A stretch of DNA of 27,520 nucleotides from CAZNNH01 sp964574335 (GTDB lineage: Bacteria; Acidobacteriota; Vicinamibacteria; Fen-336), in the NCBI GenBank assembly GCA_964574335.1, contig CAZNNH010000071.1:1-27520 (forward strand), written 5' to 3'. The notes below the pieces were generated by a model that was not told the origin of the DNA, did no database searches, and was given only the letters and a program-made list of their open reading frames with translations. Of the stretch, positions 20,982 through 27,520 are shown in pieces. Every line of letters starts with the position of its first letter. Within the stretch, counting starts at the first letter, position 1. The translations under genes were made by a program, and so were the position numbers.

Positions 20982-21911
20982 ATGATGGCGGAGCCTTCAG
21001 CCTGGATCCAGGAGCTGTCCGGACTGGCGCCGCCCACCCAGCTCCGGGTCGCCCAGTCGGTCGTCACCGTCTTCCTGCTGTGGCTGTTGCGCACCGTCGT
21101 GCTGCGTCTGGTGCGGCAGCGGACCGAGGACGTGACCTTGCGCTACCACTGGCGCAAGGGGAGCAGCTACGTCGCCGTCCTGATCGGCCTGCTGCTGGTC
21201 GGGAGGATCTGGTTCGCCGGCATCCAGTCCCTGGCCACGTTCCTGGGCCTGGCCACGGCGGGGCTGGCGATCGCCCTGCAGGACCTGGTCAAGAGCATGG
21301 CGGGCTGGGCTTTCATCCTGTGGCGCCGGCCCTTCTCGGTGGGCGACCGGATCGAGGTCGGCGGCCGAGCGGGAGACGTGATCGACATCCGGCTCTTCAA
21401 GTTCACGCTGATGGAGATCGGCAACTGGGTGGATGCCGAGCAGAGCACCGGCCGTGTCATCCACCTCCCCAACAGCCTGATCCTGACCGAGGTGATCGCC
21501 AACTACTCCCAGGGCTTCGAGCTCGTCTGGCACGAGATCCCGGTCCTGGTGACCTTCGAGAGCAACTGGGAAGAGGCGAAGCGGATCCTGGCTCGGGTCG
21601 GCGATGATCACGCCGCACATCTCACCGCCGAGGCCGAGCGGCGCATCCAGGAGGCCGGCAAGAAGTACATGATCTTCTACACGAAGCTCACGCCCACGGT
21701 CTACACGTCGGTCCGGGACAGCGGGGTGTTGCTGACCCTCCGCTACCTGATCGAGCCTCGGAAGCGCCGGGGGAGCGAGCAGGCGATCTGGGAGCAGGTG
21801 CTTCGCGACTTCGCCGACCGTCCCGACATCGACTTCGCCTACCCCACCCAGCGTTTCTACGACAACGTCGTGGAGGGCAAGTCACAGGCCCGCGCCAAGC
21901 CCCTTCCCTGA
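20982..21911 (+). CDS. MscS-family mechanosensitive ion channel
   Basis: A 309-residue small-conductance mechanosensitive channel that vents solutes at low osmolarity. Helices are at about 20-44 and 61-81; the third, pore-lining helix (about 84-114) has the Gly/Ala pattern FLGLATAGLAIALQDLVKSM. The beta domain follows: RRPFSVGDRIEVGGRAGDVI, a HLPNSLIL turn at about 161-168 and VIANYSQGF. An alpha/beta vestibule fills the rest. The start ATG at 20982 has GGAG eight bases upstream (a second ATG follows immediately). A good -10 (TATACT at 20918-20923) lies upstream with a weak -35. It faces away from the truncated PH gene and is followed by an esterase gene after 84 bases. Confidence 0.93.
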   Translation: MMAEPSAWIQELSGLAPPTQLRVAQSVVTVFLLWLLRTVVLRLVRQRTEDVTLRYHWRKGSSYVAVLIGLLLVGRIWFAGIQSLATFLGLATAGLAIALQDLVKSMAGWAFILWRRPFSVGDRIEVGGRAGDVIDIRLFKFTLMEIGNWVDAEQSTGRVIHLPNSLILTEVIANYSQGFELVWHEIPVLVTFESNWEEAKRILARVGDDHAAHLTAEAERRIQEAGKKYMIFYTKLTPTVYTSVRDSGVLLTLRYLIEPRKRRGSEQAIWEQVLRDFADRPDIDFAYPTQRFYDNVVEGKSQARAKPLP

Positions 21912-21995
21912 TCTACCGGGCGAACCACCGCTCACGGGCTGGCCGGCGATTCGGGTAGAGTGTGGCCGCCGTCGGGGGCAGGAACAGGGGCGGAG

Positions 21996-23144
21996 ATGAG
22001 AGGCGTTTCGTCGATCCGGCCGCTGTCGCTCTTCTTGTTGCTTTCGTTGCTCTTCGCCGGCGATCTCCGCGCCCAGGCCGGCTCCGAGCGTGTGGCGTTC
22101 GACCTCGGCCAGCGCCACACGATTCCCTCGGCCGTCTTCGGGGCCGAGCGCGACCTGATCATCCGGCTGCCCGACGACTACGAGGTCAGCGGCTGGAGGT
22201 ACCCGGTCCTCTACATGCTGGGCTCCAACTACCGGGCGGCCTTTGCCCTCAAGGCCGCCAACCTGGCCTACATGAGCTCCCAGGGGCAGCTCCCGCCGAT
22301 GGCGCTGGTGGGCGTCGAGCTGCCCGAGGGGAACTTCGCCCTGGTGCCGAGGGACGAGGCGAATGGCGGGACCGAGAGCGCGGAGCGGTACCTGCGGTTC
22401 CTCGACAGCGAGGTGTTCCCCTACATCCAGGACAAGGTGCGGGCCAACGGCTACCGGATCCTGTACGGGGGATCCAACAGCGGGATGGGCGCGTTGTTCG
22501 CCCTCTTCTCGGGGCGGGTCTCGTGCCAGGCCACCATCGCCAGCAGCCCGATGCTGGGGTGGAGCCCCGAGCTGATCTTCCGGGTCACCCGCCAGGCCCT
22601 GAAGGGACCCAGCCGAGACCCGCGTTTCCTCTTCCTGATCGCCAGCGACGACGACTTCGGGAGGGTGACCCGTCACTTCGCCGAGTACGTGGCCCTCGTC
22701 GAGGAAGACACGCCGAGCTGGCTCCGGGTGAGGGCCGTGACCCGAAACAACGAGGGGCACGTCCCCGAGATGGACCTCCCGCTGGCGCTCCGGGCCCTGT
22801 TCGCCGGCTACAACCCCGACGACCGCCCGGCCGACGCCACCGGATTCCGCAGGCACTACCAGGCGTTGAGCCAGGAGCTCGGCATGACGATCCAGCCGCC
22901 GAGCGCCCTGCTCTTCGACGTCGGCTATGACCTGGTGTCGGCGGGGCAGGCGGAGAAAGGCCTCGAGGTCTTCGAGCTGTTCGCCGAGAGATACCCCTGG
23001 GCGGCGATGGCTCATGCCGGCCTGGGTTTCGCTCACAAGCAGCGGGGGGATCTCGACGCGGCCCGACGATCGCTGCGGCGGGCGCTGGCGCTGGACGCCG
23101 AGAACCGCCTTGCGCAGCGGCTGATGAAGGAGATGGACGAGTGA
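21996..23144 (+). CDS. Secreted alpha/beta-hydrolase (esterase D/Fes-like) with C-terminal TPR
   Basis: A 382-residue exported protein. The signal peptide (about 1-27) has the core PLSLFLLLSLLFAGDLRAQA. The hydrolase part (about 45-275) resembles the esterase D/enterochelin-esterase family: LIIRLPDDYEVSGWRYPVLY, LVGVELPEG and the nucleophile region YGGSNSGMGALFALF (Ser160; Ser162 is the other candidate). Candidate acid Asp218-220 (ASDDDFGR) and His255 (NNEGHVPEM) follow. The nucleophile turn is GGSNSG rather than the usual GxSxG. The tail (about 310-375) contains a TPR pair ending in DLDAARRSLRRALALDAENR. The ATG at 21996 has GGGGCGGAG. The gene overlaps the next by four bases (GTGA). The natural substrate is unknown. 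Confidence 0.86.
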   Translation: MRGVSSIRPLSLFLLLSLLFAGDLRAQAGSERVAFDLGQRHTIPSAVFGAERDLIIRLPDDYEVSGWRYPVLYMLGSNYRAAFALKAANLAYMSSQGQLPPMALVGVELPEGNFALVPRDEANGGTESAERYLRFLDSEVFPYIQDKVRANGYRILYGGSNSGMGALFALFSGRVSCQATIASSPMLGWSPELIFRVTRQALKGPSRDPRFLFLIASDDDFGRVTRHFAEYVALVEEDTPSWLRVRAVTRNNEGHVPEMDLPLALRALFAGYNPDDRPADATGFRRHYQALSQELGMTIQPPSALLFDVGYDLVSAGQAEKGLEVFELFAERYPWAAMAHAGLGFAHKQRGDLDAARRSLRRALALDAENRLAQRLMKEMDE

Positions 23145-24829
23145 GCGGGCGTCACGGCGTGATCGGAACCTTGGGCGTGCTTCTCACGGTGATCGCGACC
23201 CTCGCCGGCGGGATGGTAGCGCCGGCCCAGGCCGAGAACGAGCGCGAGGTCGTCTTCACCGTCCTGTACGACAACACCTCGGCACGGCCGGAGCTGCAGC
23301 CGGACTGGGGCTTCGCATGCCTGATCACGGGCAAGGATCAGACGATCCTTTTCGACACCGGGACCAAGCCGGACGTCCTCCTCGCCAACATGGCGAAGCT
23401 GGACGTGCGGCCCGAGAGCGTGGATCTCGTGGTCCTCTCGCACGACCACCGGGACCACACCGGTGGGCTCCGGGCGCTCCTGGAGAGGCACGCGGCTGTC
23501 TCGGTGCTGATGCCGGACGCGTTCTCCGAGGCATTCGCCGAAGAGGTGCGGGCGATGGGCGCCCGGGCGCGGAGGATCTCGGGTCCGACGAAGATCGGCG
23601 ACGGGCTCTGGCTGACCGGGCCCCTGCCCGGCGTGGCCGTCGAGCAGTCGTTGGCGGTCGAGACGCCCGAGGGTCTGGTGGTGGTGACCGGCTGCTCCCA
23701 CCCCGGCATCGTCGACATCGTGCGGAAGGTCCGGACCTTGTCAGACCAACCCATCCACCTCGTCTTTGGAGGCTTTCACCTGCGCGGGGCGTCACCCGGC
23801 GAGGTCCAGCAGGTGATCCGGGCGCTGGAGGCCCTCGGCGTCGCCCGGGTGGGACCCACCCATTGCACCGGCGAGGGACCGATCCAGGCGTTTCGCGAGG
23901 CCTTCGGCGAGGGGTTCCAGGAGATGGGAGCCGGACGCGTGGTTCGTCTCGGTGGCGCGATCGCGACGGGACAGAAGTCGCGGACCAAAGGGGACGGAAG
24001 CGACCAACCCGAGGCTGCGAGGAGGGACGACGTGGTGTGGTTCCAGACGGGAAGCCTCCGTGGCGCGCTGGTGACCGCCGGGCAGTTCGACATGAACGTC
24101 CCGACCCTGCTCCCCAAGGCCCCGCCGGCAGATCTCGAGCAGGAAGGCCTCGACGCCGAGACGATCGTCTTCACCATCCGCTCGCTCTACCTCGAGAAGG
24201 GGGAGCATCGGGTCATCGTCGATCCCGGAGGGCTCGACGACCCGGGCCGGCTGGTGACGGCCTTGCGCTCGGCCGGGATCGACCCCGCCAGCATCGACAC
24301 CGTGATCATCACCCACGCCCACATGGACCACTGCGCCGGCGGCGTGACTGCCGAAGGCCATGCCGCCTTCCCGCACGCGCGGTACTTCCTCCAGAAGCGC
24401 GAGTGGGACCACTGGATGGCGCCCGACAACCCCGAGCCGCACCACGTCGCCAACTTCCGTCGCCTCCTGGTGCCGATCCGGGACCGCATCACGCTGCTGG
24501 AAGGAGACACTGAGATCGTGCCGGGGATCGAGGGTGTGCTGACTCCGGGGCACTCCCCGGGCCACATGGTGGTGTTCGTGGGGAAGGAGCTGGCCTACAC
24601 GGGAGATGCCCTGCTCCAGCCGGCGCACGTTACCCACCCGGAGTGGACGGCGACCTTCGACCAGTGGCCGGCGGAGGTGGTCGAGAGCCGCCGCGCCTTC
24701 CTGGCTCGCCTCGCGGCCGACGGGCCGCTCGTGGTCGGCACCCACTTCCCGGCGCCCGGCACGGGTCGGGTCCGCGCCGAGGGCGAGGGGTGGCGCTGGG
24801 TCCCCGAAACACTACCCGAGGCGAGGTAA
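23141..24829 (+). CDS. Secreted fusion of two metallo-beta-lactamase-fold hydrolases
   Basis: A 562-residue exported protein (signal about 1-31, ending PAQA). Domain 1 (about 35-270) is a COG1237-like MBL, the group that includes the methanopterin-pathway aminobenzene phosphate synthase: FDTG (71-74), HDHRDH (101-106), VTGCSHPGI, GGFHL with His213, and THCTG (His241-Cys242). Domain 2 (about 300-555) is a lactonase-like MBL: ITHAHMDHCAGG (His392, His394, Asp396, His397), TPGHSPGH with His471, YTGDALL with Asp489, and GTHFP with His535. Both metal sites appear complete. The linker (about 272-297) is charged and Gly/Arg-rich. The start is GTG and overlaps the esterase stop. The pairing with a secreted esterase suggests breakdown of esters or lactones outside the cell. 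Confidence 0.9.
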   Translation: MSGRHGVIGTLGVLLTVIATLAGGMVAPAQAENEREVVFTVLYDNTSARPELQPDWGFACLITGKDQTILFDTGTKPDVLLANMAKLDVRPESVDLVVLSHDHRDHTGGLRALLERHAAVSVLMPDAFSEAFAEEVRAMGARARRISGPTKIGDGLWLTGPLPGVAVEQSLAVETPEGLVVVTGCSHPGIVDIVRKVRTLSDQPIHLVFGGFHLRGASPGEVQQVIRALEALGVARVGPTHCTGEGPIQAFREAFGEGFQEMGAGRVVRLGGAIATGQKSRTKGDGSDQPEAARRDDVVWFQTGSLRGALVTAGQFDMNVPTLLPKAPPADLEQEGLDAETIVFTIRSLYLEKGEHRVIVDPGGLDDPGRLVTALRSAGIDPASIDTVIITHAHMDHCAGGVTAEGHAAFPHARYFLQKREWDHWMAPDNPEPHHVANFRRLLVPIRDRITLLEGDTEIVPGIEGVLTPGHSPGHMVVFVGKELAYTGDALLQPAHVTHPEWTATFDQWPAEVVESRRAFLARLAADGPLVVGTHFPAPGTGRVRAEGEGWRWVPETLPEAR

Positions 24830-25005
24830 GGGGTGGCCTGTCTCCGGGATTCGCCCGCGCCACAGCGGCGCCTGGTACCCTGATCGTCAGCTCCGTCAAA
24901 GAACCAGGTCGTGCCTCCAGCTACGCCGCGCACGCTGAGGCACAGGCTGCGGCGAAAGGGTGCACCTCCAACCTGCGGGCAGCCGTCCGCGATACTGAGC
25001 GCCGG

Positions 25006-25033
25006 TTCACAAGACACCGATTCTATCTATAAT
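25006..25033 (+). promoter_or_regulatory. Strong sigma-70 promoter of the tail-collar/Sel1 pair
   Basis: TTCACA (25006-25011, five of six), a 16-base spacer and a perfect TATAAT (25028-25033). Transcription should start near 25040, about 58 bases before the ATG. The region between the previous gene and this promoter (24830-25005) contains only a small hairpin GCGCC-ACAGC-GGCGC (24857-24871). Confidence 0.8.
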
Positions 25034-25097
25034 GGAAGACATACCCGTCAGCCCAGGCGCCGTGATTGGACGGCCCAGATCCGCAGAGGAGGTCCGT

Positions 25098-25760
25098 ATG
25101 TCTGCCCGCATCCGCCTGACCACCGTCGCACTCGCCGCACTCGCGCTCTCCGCTGCCTCGGCGCCGAATGCTAGCGCCTGCAGCTCCGATCCCTACCTCG
25201 GGAGCGTGTGCCTCTTCGGCGGCAACTTCGCCATCCGAGGCTTCGCCCTCGCGGAGGGCCAGCTACTCGCCATCACCCAGAACCAGGCCCTGTTCTCCCT
25301 CCTGGGAACAACCTACGGGGGCGATGGCCGCACCACCTTCGCCCTGCCGGACACCCGCGGCCGGGTGGTCATCGGTCCCGGGCACGGCCCCGGCCTGTCC
25401 GACTACCGTCTGGGGGAGACGGGTGGTAGTGAGTCGGTGACTCTCACCGTGGCCCAGATGCCCGTGCACAGCCACGCCGCGGTGACGACCGTAGCCGCCA
25501 CCGCCACCGCCCATGGCCAGAGTGGCCCGCCCGACGCCGATGGCCCCGGCGGGAACGTGTGGGCGGCCAAGCCTCGCGCCAGTCTGTATAGCAGCGCCGC
25601 GCCAGACGTGGCCATGCATGCCGATGCCGTCCAGGTGAGCGCCAGCGCCGGCACCACGGTAGGCAATGCCGGCGGCGGCCAGCCGGTGAACATCCGCCAA
25701 CCCTACGTCGCCATCCACTATCTGATCGCGCTGCAGGGCGTCTTCCCGTCCAGGAACTGA
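25098..25760 (+). CDS. Exported phage-tail-collar (microcystin-dependent protein-like) protein
   Basis: A 220-residue protein. The signal peptide is unusual for this family: SARIRLTTVALAALALSAAS, cleaved near NASA-CSSD. After it comes the tail collar domain: DPYLGSVCLFGGNFAIRGFA, EGQLLAITQNQALFSLLGTT, YGGDGRTTFALPDTRGRVVI, a GGSESVTL block and QMPVHSHA; the end, NIRQPYVAIHYLIALQGVFP, is also typical. The family forms phage fibre-tip-like structures in phage, and many bacteria carry free-standing copies of unknown role (MdpB). A Cys right after the cleavage site could be lipid-modified, but a proper lipobox is not present. The ATG at 25098 has GGAGG five bases upstream. Its stop overlaps the next gene's ribosome site. 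Confidence 0.88.
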   Translation: MSARIRLTTVALAALALSAASAPNASACSSDPYLGSVCLFGGNFAIRGFALAEGQLLAITQNQALFSLLGTTYGGDGRTTFALPDTRGRVVIGPGHGPGLSDYRLGETGGSESVTLTVAQMPVHSHAAVTTVAATATAHGQSGPPDADGPGGNVWAAKPRASLYSSAAPDVAMHADAVQVSASAGTTVGNAGGGQPVNIRQPYVAIHYLIALQGVFPSRN

Positions 25761-25768
25761 GGTCGTCC

Positions 25769-26758
25769 GTGGGGCGAGGTGTGCCGCTCGGCCTGGCCGT
25801 CCTGGGGCTGGCGCTGCTCGGGCCGGTCGCGGGGGCGGCGCCCGAGGGTCGAGACCTGGCGGCCGAGCTGAGCTCGGCCCAGTCGGCCCTGGCCGCCGGC
25901 GACTACGCCCGCGCGTACGCCACCTATCTGAGCCACGCGGACGACAACCCGCTGGCGCAGTTCACGCTGGGTCTGTTCCACCAGAACGGCTGGGGGCGGC
26001 CTGCGGATCCGGCCGAGGCTTGCCGCTGGGAGGAGCGGGCCGCCCAAGGCGGCATCCCGGCCGCCCAGCAGATGCTCGCCGAGTGCCTGCGGCACGGCGT
26101 GCACCGCCCCGCGGATCCGGCCGGCGCCGCCCACTGGTATCAGCAGGCCGCCTCGTCGGGGATCGTCACGGCGTCCTGCTCCCTGGCCGAGCTCTACATG
26201 GTCGGCGAGGGCGTGCCGAAGGACCCCGGCAAGGCCATCGACATCTGTCGCTTGGCGGCGGAGAAGGCCTCAGCGCCCGCCCAGGTGAGCCTGGCCCGCC
26301 TCTATCTGGAAGGGGATGCGACGGTCCGTGATCCGGCGGCCGCCCGCCAGTGGTTGCAGGCGGCGGCCCAGGCCGACTCCGCCGAGGCCCAGTACCGGTT
26401 GGGGATCCTGCTGCGGGACGGCGTCGGTGGCCCGGTGGATCCTTCTTCCGCACGCTGGTGGCTGGAGACGGCTGCCAGCCAAGGCTGGCTGCCCGCCTAC
26501 CTGCCGACCGCCGAGCTCTACCTGAGCGCCCCCGTCGAGCCGGAGACCGGGCGGCTGTCGGCGAAGGACCTGGCCAAGGCCTACCTGTGGTCGGCGGCCG
26601 CCGTTCGTCGGCTGTCCCCGGGACCTGAAGCGGAGCAGGCCGCCGCCGTGCGGGACCAGGTGCTCCAGCGGATGCCGGAGACCTGGCGGCCCGACCTCGA
26701 TCGCCAGATCGCCGACCACCTCTCCAAGCTGGAAAACCGGGGACACAATACGGATTAA
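25769..26758 (+). CDS. Exported Sel1-repeat (TPR-like) protein
   Basis: A 329-residue protein. The GTG start at 25769 has GAGG six bases before it, overlapping the upstream stop, so the two genes are probably translated together. The signal peptide (about 1-24) contains PLGLAVLGLALLGPVAGAA. From about 50 to 260 there are six Sel1 units, for example LAQFTLGLFHQNGWGRPADP, AAQQMLAECLRHGVHRPADP, ASCSLAELYMVGEGVPKDPG and AEAQYRLGILLRDGVGGPVD. Sel1 proteins are usually adaptors for other secreted or envelope proteins; a likely partner here is the tail-collar protein. The last eleven codons (SKLENRGHNTD) and the TAA come from the palindromic repeat at 26723-26780, so the original end has been replaced. 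Confidence 0.9.
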   Translation: MGRGVPLGLAVLGLALLGPVAGAAPEGRDLAAELSSAQSALAAGDYARAYATYLSHADDNPLAQFTLGLFHQNGWGRPADPAEACRWEERAAQGGIPAAQQMLAECLRHGVHRPADPAGAAHWYQQAASSGIVTASCSLAELYMVGEGVPKDPGKAIDICRLAAEKASAPAQVSLARLYLEGDATVRDPAAARQWLQAAAQADSAEAQYRLGILLRDGVGGPVDPSSARWWLETAASQGWLPAYLPTAELYLSAPVEPETGRLSAKDLAKAYLWSAAAVRRLSPGPEAEQAAAVRDQVLQRMPETWRPDLDRQIADHLSKLENRGHNTD

Positions 26759-26780
26759 ATGATCCATGCCGTGTCCCCGG
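26723..26780. repeat. Palindromic repeat, copy A (convergent gene boundary)
   Basis: It begins TCCAAGCT-GGAAAACCGGGG and shares about 38 of 40 bases with copy B at 27351-27389, in the same orientation. It contains the inverted repeat CCGGGGACAC (26737-26746) / GTGTCCCCGG (26771-26780) with a 24-base spacer. It lies between the convergent Sel1 and STAS genes, so the hairpin may stop transcription from both sides. GGGGACACA-type palindromes are recalled as flanking REP-associated transposases in several phyla. Confidence 0.75.
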
Positions 26781-26803
26781 CCTTGTCGAGCCGGGTGCCC
26801 CCG

Positions 26804-27205
26804 CTATCGGGACTCGAGCCAGGCCAGGGCGTCTTGGGCCGTCTCGAAGGTCTCGACCTCGATGCCGTCTTTCAGCCGCTTCGCTTTCAGGAGATGGATC
26901 TGCATGGCGGCGACCGCTCTCGCAGGCACGACGATGGCCCAATGCTTGAAGCCTGCCTTCAACACGCGCGGGTACCAGACCTCGTCGGCCCATTTGAGGT
27001 CCTCGGGGGCCGAAACGACGTTGTCGCGATCGTCCGACAACCACTTCGTCGCGCCGTGCTTCTCCATCAGCTCAGCGCCTGCGGTCAGCAGCTTCCGAAA
27101 AACGCCCGGGGCCAGGAACCGCTTCATCCTGTGATGGACGATGTTGGTCCCGGGGTGGTACCAGAGGCTCGCATCCTCGTCGTCCAAGATCGTGACCGGT
27201 GGCAT
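26804..27205 (-). CDS. Small STAS/SpoIIAA-like domain protein
   Basis: A 133-residue protein. The start ATG (complement of 27203-27205) has GGAGG five bases upstream, so the open frame from 27484 is not used in full. Its pattern (ATLWYHP-type: DASLWYHPGTNIVHHRMKRF, then EKHGATKWLSDDRDNVV and DEVWYPRVLKAGFKHWAIVV, ending ETAQDALAWLESR) matches a widespread uncharacterised family with a STAS-like fold, known to me only as short stand-alone proteins. It has no signal peptide. It is bracketed by two copies of the palindromic repeat, suggesting it moved as a unit or sits at a recombination hot spot. Function is unknown; regulation or small-molecule binding is plausible. Confidence 0.8.
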   Translation of the reverse strand: MPPVTILDDEDASLWYHPGTNIVHHRMKRFLAPGVFRKLLTAGAELMEKHGATKWLSDDRDNVVSAPEDLKWADEVWYPRVLKAGFKHWAIVVPARAVAAMQIHLLKAKRLKDGIEVETFETAQDALAWLESR

Positions 27206-27350
27206 CGTGTCCTCCGAATGGCACCGACTCTGCGTCGGGCCATGGGTGTCGGCTGAGCCAGCGATTCCTACCACGTCCGCCAGCCGCGTTCCAGCGACCG
27301 CAACCGCCAGGTCTCGGCACCGCTCCTCGAGCCGCGCGATAGCGTCCCCG

Positions 27351-27413
27351 TCCAAGCTCGGAAAACCGGGGACACAGTACGGACTAAATAGCCGGAATTG
27401 TGTCCCCGGTTTT
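27351..27413. repeat. Palindromic repeat, copy B
   Basis: A perfect 15-bp inverted repeat, AAAACCGGGGACACA (27362-27376) and TGTGTCCCCGGTTTT (27399-27413), with a 22-base spacer. The left part is a direct repeat of copy A with one extra C at 27359. It is the better preserved copy. It lies 146 bases upstream of the STAS-like gene start, outside its coding sequence. Confidence 0.8.
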
Positions 27414-27520
27414 GCCGGTTTTGCGGGCCAGGCCGGCGGCGGTGTCGGGACGGTACAATCCCTCGCGTGGTGTGTCCTGAACAAGGCTGGGCTGGACGGC
27501 CCGGCGGCGGTGCTGCATCA

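Noticed and set aside
20228..21607. 459-codon plus-strand frame overlapping the permease end and mscS
   Set aside because: Out-of-frame shadow of both genes; only the short permease echo at 20468-20503 in it is meaningful.
27219..27233. Sigma-54-like element TGGCACC-N4-CTGC on the plus strand
   Set aside because: It points away from the STAS-like gene and no gene starts downstream of it in that direction within the window.
27454..27520. -10-like TACAAT and an open frame from GTG at 27467
   Set aside because: It may be the start of the next gene, but only 18 codons are inside the window, with no -35, no ribosome site and no recognisable sequence.

Overview
The window is about 27.5 kb of GC-rich bacterial chromosome with no rRNA, no CRISPR array and no intact transposon. 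Large MacB/FtsX-type permeases without a partner ATPase (the 'acidobacterial duplicated orphan permease' layout), a PknB-type Ser/Thr kinase, an ECF sigma cassette and many secreted repeat proteins (TPR, Sel1, DUF4097) point to Acidobacteriota. Myxococcota or another kinase-rich GC-rich phylum is the alternative. The assignment is an inference from gene content.

Layout. 1-2.6 kb: two tandem, recently duplicated orphan permease genes on the minus strand, the first cut by the window edge. 2.7-3.3 kb: a MazF/PemK-type toxin with a ribbon-helix-helix antitoxin (minus). 3.3-4.9 kb: a small TPR gene behind an excellent sigma-54 promoter match, a small two-helix membrane protein, and a decayed IS91-type transposase fragment. 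4.9-6.8 kb: a membrane-anchored Ser/Thr kinase. 6.8-10.3 kb: five minus-strand genes, of which three form a tight cassette (membrane protein, ECF sigma factor, putative membrane anti-sigma factor), preceded by a secreted NTF2-like protein and a four-helix membrane protein.

10.3-11.5 kb is an RNA island. It holds an autonomous ~200-nt transcription unit with a near-consensus sigma-70 promoter, dense alternative secondary structure and a strong intrinsic terminator. Next come a class-I tRNA with anticodon CAG (a Leu anticodon without the long variable arm) and a tRNA-Ile(GAU)-like gene whose acceptor stem cannot close. 11.5-16.3 kb: a slipin (TTG start), a UvrD/PcrA helicase (TTG start, nearly leaderless) and a convergent MATE exporter. 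16.7-20.5 kb: a secreted DUF4097 protein with nine DTGSG repeats, then a third orphan permease preceded by a 12-bp palindrome and a sigma-54-like promoter. 20.5-21.9 kb: a 5'-truncated PH/zinc-ribbon gene and an MscS channel.

22.0-24.8 kb: a translationally coupled pair, a secreted esterase with TPR tail and a secreted fusion of two different metallo-beta-lactamase-fold hydrolases. 25.0-26.8 kb: a strong promoter drives an exported phage-tail-collar protein and an exported Sel1 protein. 26.7-27.4 kb: two direct copies of a palindromic repeat bracket a small STAS-like gene; the left copy supplies the last codons and stop of the Sel1 gene.

The best candidates for something undescribed are the structured RNA with its aberrant tRNAs, the palindrome-bracketed STAS unit, the double-MBL fusion, and the sigma-54-controlled small TPR/membrane pair.
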